A stretch of 8,340 nt of DNA from an uncultured bacterium. GTDB taxonomy: Bacteria > Bacillota_A > Clostridia > Lachnospirales > Lachnospiraceae. The translations under genes and the position numbers were made by a program. This document shows positions 1 to 6,200 of this stretch, piece by piece. The notes under the pieces were generated by a model. The model had not been told where the DNA came from, did not search any database, and worked only from the letters and a program-made list of their open reading frames with translations. The stretch is taken from NCBI GenBank assembly GCA_905215045.1, contig CAJMOO010000077.1:1-8340 (forward strand), given 5' to 3'. Position 1 is the first letter of the stretch. Every line of letters starts with the position of its first letter.

Positions 1-37
1 CCATACATATTCTTCTACATCTTGTTGGTCTTGCCAT
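1..37 (-). CDS. DUF134 (UPF0251) family protein, N-terminal fragment
   Basis: Only the first 12 codons lie in the window; the gene runs off the left edge. They read MARPTRCRRICM, which matches the characteristic opening of the DUF134/UPF0251 family (MARP-x-K/R-x-R-R-x-C). Proteins of this family are small, predicted to bind DNA through a sigma-70 region 4-like helix-turn-helix, and in anaerobes are often found near NifX/NifB-like iron-molybdenum cofactor proteins. An AAGGAG ribosome binding site (plus-strand 46-51) sits 8 bases before the ATG, and a good promoter lies at 87-115. The assignment rests on the short N-terminus plus the start signals, so the family call is likely but not certain. 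Confidence 0.72.
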   Translation of the reverse strand, partial: MARPTRCRRICM

Positions 38-86
38 ATTATCTTCTCCTTGTTGCATTTTATTTCCGTCATATGTCGATAACTGT

Positions 87-120
87 ATTATAGCATTTGA
101 AAATTTATGATTCAAGTTCC
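87..120 (-). promoter_or_regulatory. Sigma-A-type promoter for the DUF134 gene, within a 34-base repeated block
   Basis: On the minus strand a TTGAAT -35 (plus 110-115), a 17-base spacer and a perfect TATAAT -10 (plus 87-92) lie about 50 bases before the DUF134 start codon. The whole block from 87 to 120 recurs at 8119-8152 with 29 of 34 bases the same, including the spacer. TTGAA and TTCAA form an inverted pair across the -35 and spacer in this copy, which could be an operator. Confidence 0.75.
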
Positions 121-314
121 TATGAAATTTCATTTCCTTCTTTTAACGTAAAAAATTGTTGTTTCCTTAAACTTTCTATTAAAAACTCGTCTGTTGGATA
201 AATACCTTTTTTCCATCCAATTTTATCGTTCTCGTCTTTCATTTCATCAATCAAATTCCAATAAAATTGTTTTATATTCTCAAATTCTTCGATTTTGGCT
301 TTTTGAAAAATCAT
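120..314 (-). pseudogene. Truncated GNAT-type acetyltransferase, N-terminal 64 residues
   Basis: The reading frame opens with MIFQKAKIEEFENIKQFYWN and continues through GWKKGIYPTDEFL and FFTLKEGNEIS. This resembles the first third of GCN5-related N-acetyltransferases of about 150 residues: the first strand and helix, the W-x-x-x-IYP segment, and the start of the central sheet. The acetyl-CoA binding loop (Q/R-x-x-G-x-G/A) and everything after it are missing. The stop codon falls at 120-122, exactly where the DUF134 promoter block begins, so the 3' end seems to have been lost by recombination. A modest AGGAA-type ribosome binding site precedes the ATG, and a -10-like box lies at 365-370. It may still be transcribed, but it should not encode a working enzyme. 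The family call comes from residue pattern only. Confidence 0.6.
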
Positions 315-364
315 TACTTTCCTATTCCTTTTATCTCTTTCATCTTCAATTTTCTTTCGAATAC

Positions 365-388
365 ATTATAACACAAGCAAAAACAGCC
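365..388 (-). promoter_or_regulatory. Possible promoter of the truncated acetyltransferase
   Basis: A perfect TATAAT (minus strand, plus 365-370) stands about 50 bases before the acetyltransferase start codon. The best upstream hexamer is weak: GATACA at 18-base spacing, which lies inside the preceding terminator stem. The -10 box is clear; the -35 is not. Confidence 0.4.
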
Positions 389-409
389 TGTATCATCCTC
401 GATACAAGC
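379..409 (-). terminator. Rho-independent terminator after the flavodoxin-like remnant
   Basis: On the minus strand a 9-bp stem (plus 401-409 with 386-394, one G-U pair) closes a 6-base loop. It is followed by TG and a run of five T (plus 383-379). It begins four bases past the stop codon of the flavodoxin-like remnant at 413, so it is that gene's original terminator. Confidence 0.72.
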
Positions 410-412
410 GAT

Positions 413-609
413 CTAAACTCCTTCTTCATCTTCTAACACCTGCTCTGGTGTTTGTCCATGTACCATATTCCAGTATTTTGAAGATACCACTGGCATCTGC
501 GCATAAATAGGATATTTTAACATCTGGTCCAAGGTTGCTGTTGTTCCTGCTTTTCTCGGATATTTACTAATTTTATCTCTGCTCCATTCTTTTTTGCTTC
601 TTCTATTGC
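413..609 (-). pseudogene. Flavodoxin-family NAD(P)H-dependent oxidoreductase remnant with internal deletion
   Basis: Two pieces of one protein family lie in different frames. The upstream piece, from about 609 on the minus strand, reads AIEEAKKNGAEIKLVNI, like the first helix and second strand of flavodoxin-fold FMN reductases. The downstream piece reads RKAGTTATLDQMLKYP, then QMPVVSSKYWNMVHG and EDEEGV before TAG at 413. This is the typical C-terminal part of clostridial flavodoxin-family oxidoreductases, including the YWNMVHG segment. About half of a normal protein of roughly 180-200 residues is missing between them, and the frame changes at the join. The upstream frame also meets a stop (TAA at 610-612) and the first residues, with the phosphate-binding loop, are absent. 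No start site is visible. The gene is dead; the family call is fairly firm for the C-terminal piece and looser for the N-terminal piece. Confidence 0.68.
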
Positions 610-628
610 TTATTTCCTTACTATTATA

Positions 629-664
629 AACAAAGCGAGACCTGTTATAAAGTCTCGCTTTGTT
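629..664 (-). terminator. Strong hairpin ending the transporter/dehydrogenase cluster
   Basis: A perfect 13-bp stem (629-641 with 652-664, core CAAAGCGAGAC) closes a 10-base loop. It lies 33 bases beyond the symporter stop codon, so it most likely ends the leftward operon. The trailing U-tract on the minus strand is short and interrupted (TTTATAAT after the core), so termination may be incomplete. The structure is symmetric enough to act in both directions. Confidence 0.75.
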
Positions 665-697
665 ATTGAGTTTAAACCTTTGGGTTATATTTTTTCT

Positions 698-2245
698 CTA
701 GATTCTTGTATATTTTTCCGAATAATCTTCACAAAACCATACTCTGTATACACCCAGTGGAACTTTCTGATCCTGTGTCTTTAAACTAACTCCGACCATT
801 AATAAAATCGTTATGATCAACGCTGGAATCAGTGGATTGATACTCCATAAATACTCCTGATACCACTGCATGGAGGAGCAGTAATAAAGGAATACATAAC
901 TGATAACACCGCCAACACTTGATGCTAACGCACCTGCTGCCGTTGCCTTTCCCCAGTAGACTCCGAAAAAGTATGGAACACCAAAGGAAAGTGCGATTCC
1001 GCCGGCTGATAATATGACAAGCAGCTGTCCTAATTGATTCTGGTTTAATGCGATCAATGCACAAAGGCAACAAAATACTGCAAATAAGATCATATTGATC
1101 TGCTTTAATTTCTTCTCTTCTGCCTTGCCGCCAAAACAGTCTACATACAAATCTTTTGTAATACTTCCCGCAATGACCAGTACAAATGAAGATACCGATG
1201 ACTGAATTGCCGCAAAGATTGCAGATACCACGATTCCTGCCATCCATCCTGGCATCAGACTTGCTGTCAGATAGACGGTGGAATAATCTGCGTGAGAAAG
1301 TTCTGGATTAATGATGTAAGATAGTGGTCCTGTTGCTGTCATAAACAGATAAATGAAAAATGCCATTCCACAGCTGATCACTGCTGCCCTTTTCATGACT
1401 TTTGTATTATCGTACATCATTGGCACTTGTAAAAATGATGGATTTAATGCATTTGCCCATCCTGATACAATTGCAATACTGATCGCTTGTGGCAGTGTAT
1501 AGGAATTTGCTCTTACCAAGGTATCGTTGACATTTTTTAGATACTGCATGGCCTGTGCGACACTTCCAAAGTCTGTACTGACTTTGTGTAAGGTTACACC
1601 GATCAGGAAAATCACAGAAAAGATCATGAATGCTCCTTGCAGGACACATACTTTTGCAAGGGATTTCACTCCACCTGCTGCGGAATATAGAATGATCACT
1701 AAGATGCACAGAATCATTCCAATGCTGTAAGCTTTATCACCAAGGATCAGGCTGAAAATCCTTGCTGCATTTAAAAACTGTGCTCCTGTTGTGATCATCA
1801 AAAAGATGATCGTCAGCAAAGTGATCACGATCGTTACGTTCCTTGACTGATACCTGTGATGTAACATATGAACGGATGTCTGTCCATGAATTCTTTCTTT
1901 GACGATCGCTATTTTCTTTCCAAAGGCTCCCAAGGAGAAAAAAGTGTTAAATGCGTATGATATGGCAATCAGTGTATAAATAAATCCAACACTTCTTGTA
2001 AGCCCCGGTCCTGCGATCATCGTTCCTCCTGCCATCGATCCCATGGCTGAGATCATGGCAACTTCCATGACATTTAATTTTCCGCCGCCTGTTAAAAAAT
2101 CGGAGAATCGGCTTGTTTTTCTGTTTTTTAAATGTACCAGCATTCCGAGTGCGATCACTGCAACAGAATATACTGTAAATATAATCAATATCGTATTTTG
2201 CATTCCTGCAGATATAAAAAATCCACCAAGTTTAATTCCTTTCAT
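698..2245 (-). CDS. PanF-type sodium:solute symporter (SSS family)
   Basis: This is an integral membrane transporter of 515 residues, the usual size for the SSS family, expected to import an organic solute with sodium. From recall, E. coli pantothenate permease PanF shares its SLG-x-x-GKK-x-AI and RYQSR segments (about residues 104-135). It also has a YSAAGG motif near 187-192, an IKDLY-like TKDLY near 363-367 and the family's GKATAAGALAS stretch near 432-442. A Ser-Ser pair near 349-350 stands where PutP and PanF have the sodium-site Ser-Thr. The Asp of the GG...D..Q motif (PutP Asp187 position) is Cys here. The start is taken as the second of two adjacent ATGs because AAAGGAG lies 6 bases before it. 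The first ATG (2248) is possible, and the open frame begins at a GTG at 2269. The start overlaps the end of the DUF997 gene, implying translational coupling. That pairing supports a PanF-like transporter, but the substrate is not established. Confidence 0.85.
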   Translation of the reverse strand: MKGIKLGGFFISAGMQNTILIIFTVYSVAVIALGMLVHLKNRKTSRFSDFLTGGGKLNVMEVAMISAMGSMAGGTMIAGPGLTRSVGFIYTLIAISYAFNTFFSLGAFGKKIAIVKERIHGQTSVHMLHHRYQSRNVTIVITLLTIIFLMITTGAQFLNAARIFSLILGDKAYSIGMILCILVIILYSAAGGVKSLAKVCVLQGAFMIFSVIFLIGVTLHKVSTDFGSVAQAMQYLKNVNDTLVRANSYTLPQAISIAIVSGWANALNPSFLQVPMMYDNTKVMKRAAVISCGMAFFIYLFMTATGPLSYIINPELSHADYSTVYLTASLMPGWMAGIVVSAIFAAIQSSVSSFVLVIAGSITKDLYVDCFGGKAEEKKLKQINMILFAVFCCLCALIALNQNQLGQLLVILSAGGIALSFGVPYFFGVYWGKATAAGALASSVGGVISYVFLYYCSSMQWYQEYLWSINPLIPALIITILLMVGVSLKTQDQKVPLGVYRVWFCEDYSEKYTRI

Positions 2246-2555
2246 CATAATCTCCTTTCTCCCTTGCACTTAAACTACAGTCTGTAATCCCATGAATCAA
2301 AAAGCTGACTGTAAAAAGCCAAAATAAAATGGAGATCATAACACCTGTTACAAACCAGAATGGGAATCCGAAAACATAGGTATCCGGATAAAATCTGTAG
2401 ATAGAAAATGCGGCAATAAATTCAACTAACACAAAAATAAAATATTGCACATGGATCTGTATCATCTCTTTTTTGGCACGTATAAAACGCTTGTTTTCTT
2501 CTGTCTTTAATTCTTTTGGATCATATGTTCTTGAATCCTCATCCCATTTTTTCAT
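2232..2555 (-). CDS. DUF997/YhdT-like small membrane protein
   Basis: This 107-residue protein has a charged N-terminus of about 35 residues, then two hydrophobic segments (about 36-55 and 64-90) separated by a FGFPFWFVTG stretch. The FP-x-WF motif between two membrane spans is typical of the DUF997 family, whose E. coli member YhdT is encoded directly before panF. The role is unknown; it is presumed to be a partner or accessory of the symporter. Its stop codon lies inside the first codons of the symporter gene, so the two are translated together. The ribosome binding site is imperfect (GAAGGA about 8 bases before ATG). It begins 30 bases after the alcohol dehydrogenase gene, in the same direction. 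Confidence 0.78.
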   Translation of the reverse strand: MKKWDEDSRTYDPKELKTEENKRFIRAKKEMIQIHVQYFIFVLVEFIAAFSIYRFYPDTYVFGFPFWFVTGVMISILFWLFTVSFLIHGITDCSLSAREKGDYDERN

Positions 2556-2585
2556 AACCTTTTTCCTTCGTTTAATGTTTTTATA

Positions 2586-3785
2586 TTATTTTTCATTATA
2601 GATCATATGGCAGACATTGATCAGATTTTCTCTGTCTTCTTCTCCATCGATTGGTGGTACCCAGTTTCTTGATTTGAAATCGTCTAAGATCGCTGGAATT
2701 AAGTTCTCTGTAAACTGATTAACATCATCATCAAATCCGTTTGCTTCTAATGTCTTCTTGCAATTTTCGAATCCAAAGCTCTTGTAGAAATCAAGCACTG
2801 CATCTGCTACATAATCTGCAACTTCTTTGGCTGTTCCTGTTTTTGGCACTGCGAAGATGTCTGCTAATTTTACGATATTTTCTGCAGATGCTTCTGCATG
2901 ATGACGGATCAGTGCTGGAATTACCATGATTGCTGAATGTCCGTGTACGACATGATATCTTGCTCCGATCGCATGGGCTACACAATGTCCGTTTGCTGCA
3001 CCACCAGTACTTTCTGCCATATGTGCTGCATATGATAACTGCGCTCTGCCTTCTTTATTTCCTGGATTTTTGTATACGATTGGAAGCCATTTTCTGATTC
3101 TTTCGATACAGTCAAATGCAAGTGGTGTGGAGAATGCGTTCTGTTTTATTCCGATAACAACTTCCATTGCATGGCTTAATGCATCAAGACCTACGGATGC
3201 TGTTGGTTTTGGAGGCATTCCGATTGTAAGATCTGGATCAATGATAACTAAATCTGTTACCATAGATTCATTCATAAAACTATATTTTAAATTTAATTTT
3301 GGATCTGTGATAACGGCACTTGCTGTAACTTCAGCTCCTGTACCAGATGTTGTTGGAATTGCGATGAATTTTACATTTCTCTTAAATGATGTCTTCATCT
3401 TGCTTCCTGTTGCACCATAGTCATGCAGGGAATCGATTTTTTCTGGTAATGCTGCGATCAGGTTGGCAGCTTTTGCTGTATCAATACTACTTCCTCCACC
3501 AAGTGCGATCGTACAGTCACATCCGCTGTCTCTTAATACGTCTGCAACTTCCATACATACATAATCTGGAGGGTTTGGAAGTACTTTGTCATAGATTTCA
3601 TATTCAACCTGTGATTCTTCTAATGATTTTAATACATCATCAACTAGTCCTGCCTTGATAACTCCCTCATCTGTTACGATCAGACATTTTGTTGCTCCAA
3701 GATATTTTACTTTTTCTCCTGTCTGTTTGGCACTTCCTGCTCCAAATACGACATGTGGTAATCTGTTTTTCTCAAATGGATTCAT
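2586..3785 (-). CDS. Iron-containing (type III) alcohol dehydrogenase
   Basis: This cytoplasmic, NAD(P)-dependent oxidoreductase of 399 residues has the usual family length. It would interconvert an alcohol and an aldehyde or ketone, possibly a hydroxy acid. The dinucleotide-binding motif GGGSSIDTAKA is at 96-106 and the conserved TTSGTGAEVT at 145-154. By comparison with lactaldehyde reductase FucO, the divalent metal ligands are Asp201, His205, His267 and His281, and the extra conserved active-site His is His271. All are present, so it should be active. The ATG at 3785 has a good AGGAGG site about 7 bases upstream. It is the second gene of the cluster, 64 bases after the MFS gene and 30 before the DUF997 gene. 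Family members act on butanol, propanediol, lactaldehyde, 4-hydroxybutyrate and others, so substrate and direction cannot be named. Confidence 0.92.
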   Translation of the reverse strand: MNPFEKNRLPHVVFGAGSAKQTGEKVKYLGATKCLIVTDEGVIKAGLVDDVLKSLEESQVEYEIYDKVLPNPPDYVCMEVADVLRDSGCDCTIALGGGSSIDTAKAANLIAALPEKIDSLHDYGATGSKMKTSFKRNVKFIAIPTTSGTGAEVTASAVITDPKLNLKYSFMNESMVTDLVIIDPDLTIGMPPKPTASVGLDALSHAMEVVIGIKQNAFSTPLAFDCIERIRKWLPIVYKNPGNKEGRAQLSYAAHMAESTGGAANGHCVAHAIGARYHVVHGHSAIMVIPALIRHHAEASAENIVKLADIFAVPKTGTAKEVADYVADAVLDFYKSFGFENCKKTLEANGFDDDVNQFTENLIPAILDDFKSRNWVPPIDGEEDRENLINVCHMIYNEK

Positions 3786-3849
3786 GAATTTTCCTCCTGT
3801 TTTTAATAGTTTTTGTAATAATTCTTATTTCTTGTTATTCTGATCTTTC

Positions 3850-5085
3850 TTACGCTAACTGCTGTTTCTTTTCCATTTTCATCATGATGAATGTTCCGAT
3901 AAAGCAAAGTACTAAGACTGCTGCTACGAAATATGCATTAATATGGAAAGCCGAACGAAGTGTTCCATCACTTAATTTGTTAATGTATACACGCCACTGT
4001 GTTGAGAAGAAGTTTCCGATATTTTCGCCTGCAAGGATCAGTGCCTGTGCTCTTACCTGTGCTTTTGGTGATGTTTTGATTGCTAGTAAAGTCACAACTG
4101 GATGTGCAAGTCCCATCGTTGCCCCTACCAAGAAGATTGCAACTAAGGATAAATTAAATGTCGTTGCTACAACTCCAAGGATCAGTCCTGCAAGTAACAT
4201 TCCATAGAATAAATGAAGGGAAAATCTTCCGATCTTGTTGTAAATAGGTCCGTTTAATGCTCGTCCGATAAAACTTGCAAGTGGCATGATACTTGCTGCA
4301 AGTCCTACCTGTACCAATGATGCACTAATTGGTGGTTCAGCGATCCATGTAGAAATGTTAGACCACATCAGCTGGATCATTAAGTATACTAAGAATGCAA
4401 GTACAATATAAATGATAACGGATGGATTTAATTCTCTTTCTTTTTTTCCTTCCTTCTTTGTTTCTTTTGCCTTATCGAGCACTTTTTCAGGCTCTTCGAT
4501 AAATTTTTCTTTTGGTATGAAGATTAGGAATAAAAGCACTGGTACAATAGCATATAAATAAAGCATATAAGAAGCTTTCCATCCGAAAGATGCATTTACA
4601 ATTCCTGAAATGTTAGAGAAGATAAATCCCCAGAAACCACTTCCTGCTGTTACGACTCCAAGGACTGTTGCAAGTTCCTTTCCTTCAAAATAGAATGGAA
4701 GAACTGCTCCTGCGATCAGACATCCAACTCCTGCTCCAAATCCTACAAAGAATCTCATGAAGATCATCGCGCTTAAGCTTCCACTCACTAGAACTGCTCC
4801 TACGCTTCCTCCGATTGTCAGCACTCCTGCGACAACTGCCCAGATTCTCATGTTCATTTTCTTTCCACCGATCAGTGAAAGGAAAATATTTGCTGCTACC
4901 ATCGCTAAGTTTGTGATTGTTGCAATGTAATTTACCATGATCTCATTTGTAAATCCCTGAACCTCTGCGATTGATCTGATCAATGGTGCGTTGATATTTG
5001 CATACGCTCCGTTAAAAAATGTCCAGATAAACATGACGATAAAGATCACTCTTTTTGCTGTTTTTCTGTCTTTATATTTTATCAA
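3850..5085 (-). CDS. Major facilitator superfamily transporter
   Basis: This 411-residue polytopic membrane protein has two hydrophobic halves joined by a strongly charged cytoplasmic loop at about 192-220 (lysine and glutamate rich), the standard 12-span MFS plan. MFS landmarks are the R-x-x-x-G-x-G-x-G run at 111-119 (RFFVGFGAGVG) in span 4, and basic loops after spans 2 (GGKKMNMR, 73-80) and 8 (YNKIGRF, 282-288). It has no clear specificity signature. The start is a TTG: AGGAGG lies 8 bases before it, and the next in-frame ATG is already in the first span. An out-of-frame ATG touching the AGGAGG reads ATG AAA AAT TGA, and its stop overlaps the TTG. It is the first gene of the leftward cluster, read from the region shared with the LysR genes, so it is probably controlled by them. 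Confidence 0.88.
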   Translation of the reverse strand: MIKYKDRKTAKRVIFIVMFIWTFFNGAYANINAPLIRSIAEVQGFTNEIMVNYIATITNLAMVAANIFLSLIGGKKMNMRIWAVVAGVLTIGGSVGAVLVSGSLSAMIFMRFFVGFGAGVGCLIAGAVLPFYFEGKELATVLGVVTAGSGFWGFIFSNISGIVNASFGWKASYMLYLYAIVPVLLFLIFIPKEKFIEEPEKVLDKAKETKKEGKKERELNPSVIIYIVLAFLVYLMIQLMWSNISTWIAEPPISASLVQVGLAASIMPLASFIGRALNGPIYNKIGRFSLHLFYGMLLAGLILGVVATTFNLSLVAIFLVGATMGLAHPVVTLLAIKTSPKAQVRAQALILAGENIGNFFSTQWRVYINKLSDGTLRSAFHINAYFVAAVLVLCFIGTFIMMKMEKKQQLA

Positions 5086-5136
5086 TTTTTCATCCTCCTA
5101 AATCAACTTTGTTCCGATCGGTTTGACAGTGTTAAT

Positions 5137-5164
5137 TTTATAACAAGGTTTTTGTATTTTCAAT
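5137..5164 (-). promoter_or_regulatory. Candidate promoter of the MFS/dehydrogenase/symporter cluster
   Basis: On the minus strand a TATAAA -10-like box (plus 5137-5142) has an ATTGAA -35-like box 16 bases upstream (plus 5159-5164). This would give a leader of about 45 bases to the TTG start. The leader contains the 8-base palindrome CCGATCGG at 5114-5121. The weak -35 next to dyads of LysR-box type is what one expects of an activator-dependent promoter, but the boxes alone are not strong evidence. Confidence 0.4.
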
Positions 5165-5165
5165 T

Positions 5166-5199
5166 TTCAAAACTTGAATCTGTAAATCAAAAATTTGCA
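5166..5199. promoter_or_regulatory. Adjacent dyads, candidate LysR-type operator
   Basis: TTCAA-aac-TTGAA at 5166-5178 is a 13-base dyad of the T-N11-A form used by LysR regulators. Two bases on, TGTAAAT-caaaa-ATTTGCA at 5181-5199 is a second dyad with one mismatch. Relative to the inferred cluster start near 5130 their centres are at about -42 and -60, close to the usual activation and recognition sites of LysR regulators. Which of the two regulators would bind is unknown. Confidence 0.5.
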
Positions 5200-5230
5200 C
5201 ATCTTTCTTCTGACTATTTTTTTGTATCTG

Positions 5231-5259
5231 CTGACGAACAATCTGGAATGTGATACTAT
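5231..5259 (+). promoter_or_regulatory. Promoter of the LysR pair
   Basis: CTGACG (5231-5236), a 17-base spacer and TACTAT (5254-5259) preceded by TGA form an extended -10 promoter. It lies 25 bases before the first regulator's GTG. The inferred transcription start near 5266 leaves a leader of about 20 bases holding the ribosome binding site. Confidence 0.6.
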
Positions 5260-5284
5260 ATAAGAAATAAAGGAGGTCAAAACC

Positions 5285-6190
5285 GTGACAATTCAACAAT
5301 TATTGATCTTTGACTGTCTTGTAAAAGCGAAAAATTATGCAAGGTCTGAGGAAATTTTATATATTTCACAGTCGAATCTGCGCCGTATGATGAAAGCCTT
5401 GGAGAAGGAATTAAACGTCAAACTCTTCACAAAGAAAAATCAGGAAATGGTACTTTCTGATGCAGGAATTCATTTTTATAAGTATGCGAAAACTATCCTT
5501 ACTTCCTGTTCAGAACTTGAAGATAAGGTAAAAGAACTTCGTACAACTCCTGGACAATCCCTGATCGTTGCAACAACATCTTCGATCGCAGAATCTTTTA
5601 TGCCAGAACTTATGCACATTTTTCATAAACGTAAGGATATGAAGGATACGGAAGTCATTTTGAAACTTGCAGTGAGCAGTGATGCGGTTCTTGATATGTT
5701 AAAGAACGGAGAAGTTGAGCTGGCATTTTTGTATGATTATGATACATCGTTAAATTATGATGTCTGTGCTTATCATGAATATATGATGGTACTTCCAGCA
5801 TCTCATCCTCTTGCATCGAAAGAACAAATTAAGATTTCTGATATTGTCGGAGAACCATTTATTTTTTATGAGAAAAACAGCTCCTGCTATCATGCATTAA
5901 AGAAAATCTTTGCTTATGAGAACGTGGAACCGAATATTATAAGATATGCCAATACTTCCGAAGAAATTATTACTTATGCCAGCTGGTACAATGCGATCGG
6001 TATCATTCCGAAAGCCAATGCCCTTGGAAATGATGTTGTATTTTGTTCCATTGATTGTGAGGCAAACCGTTTTCCGATCTATATGTGCTGGCCGGATGAG
6101 AAATCGATGACTTATAATGCGGATTATATGTTAAATTTATGTACCGTCTATAAAAATGAGCTGACGGAGCATTTGAAAAATATTTTGTAA
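5285..6190 (+). CDS. LysR-type transcriptional regulator, first of a tandem pair
   Basis: At 301 residues this is the normal length for a LysR regulator. Residues 1-60 form the winged helix-turn-helix, with the recognition-helix region ISQSNLRRMMKALEKEL (27-43) and the wing LFTKKNQEMVLSDAG. Residues from about 90 to 295 form the periplasmic-binding-like effector domain, starting LIVATTSSIAESFMPELM. The canonical SQPALSRQI sequence is altered to SQSNLRRMM, so its DNA specificity may be unusual. The start is a GTG with a near-perfect AAAGGAGGTC site ending 6-8 bases before it. It is read away from the MFS/dehydrogenase/symporter cluster, the classic arrangement of a LysR regulator and its target. 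The inducer is unknown. Confidence 0.9.
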   Translation: MTIQQLLIFDCLVKAKNYARSEEILYISQSNLRRMMKALEKELNVKLFTKKNQEMVLSDAGIHFYKYAKTILTSCSELEDKVKELRTTPGQSLIVATTSSIAESFMPELMHIFHKRKDMKDTEVILKLAVSSDAVLDMLKNGEVELAFLYDYDTSLNYDVCAYHEYMMVLPASHPLASKEQIKISDIVGEPFIFYEKNSSCYHALKKIFAYENVEPNIIRYANTSEEIITYASWYNAIGIIPKANALGNDVVFCSIDCEANRFPIYMCWPDEKSMTYNADYMLNLCTVYKNELTEHLKNIL

Positions 6191-6200
6191 GGAGACTTTT

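Noticed and set aside
194..436. Plus-strand 80-residue frame
   Set aside because: It runs antisense over two gene remnants, has no ribosome binding site and shows no recognisable protein pattern.
120..697. Transposon or phage remnant around the broken genes
   Set aside because: No transposase fragment, terminal inverted repeats or target-site duplications were seen; the inverted repeats present behave as terminators.
2246..2269. GTG start at 2269 for the symporter
   Set aside because: No ribosome binding site precedes it, while AAAGGAG sits just before the ATG pair at 2248/2245.
5123..5128. Perfect TTGACA on the plus strand in the divergent region
   Set aside because: No -10-like box lies 16-18 bases downstream (that stretch is AAGGTTTTTG), so it is unlikely to be a promoter.
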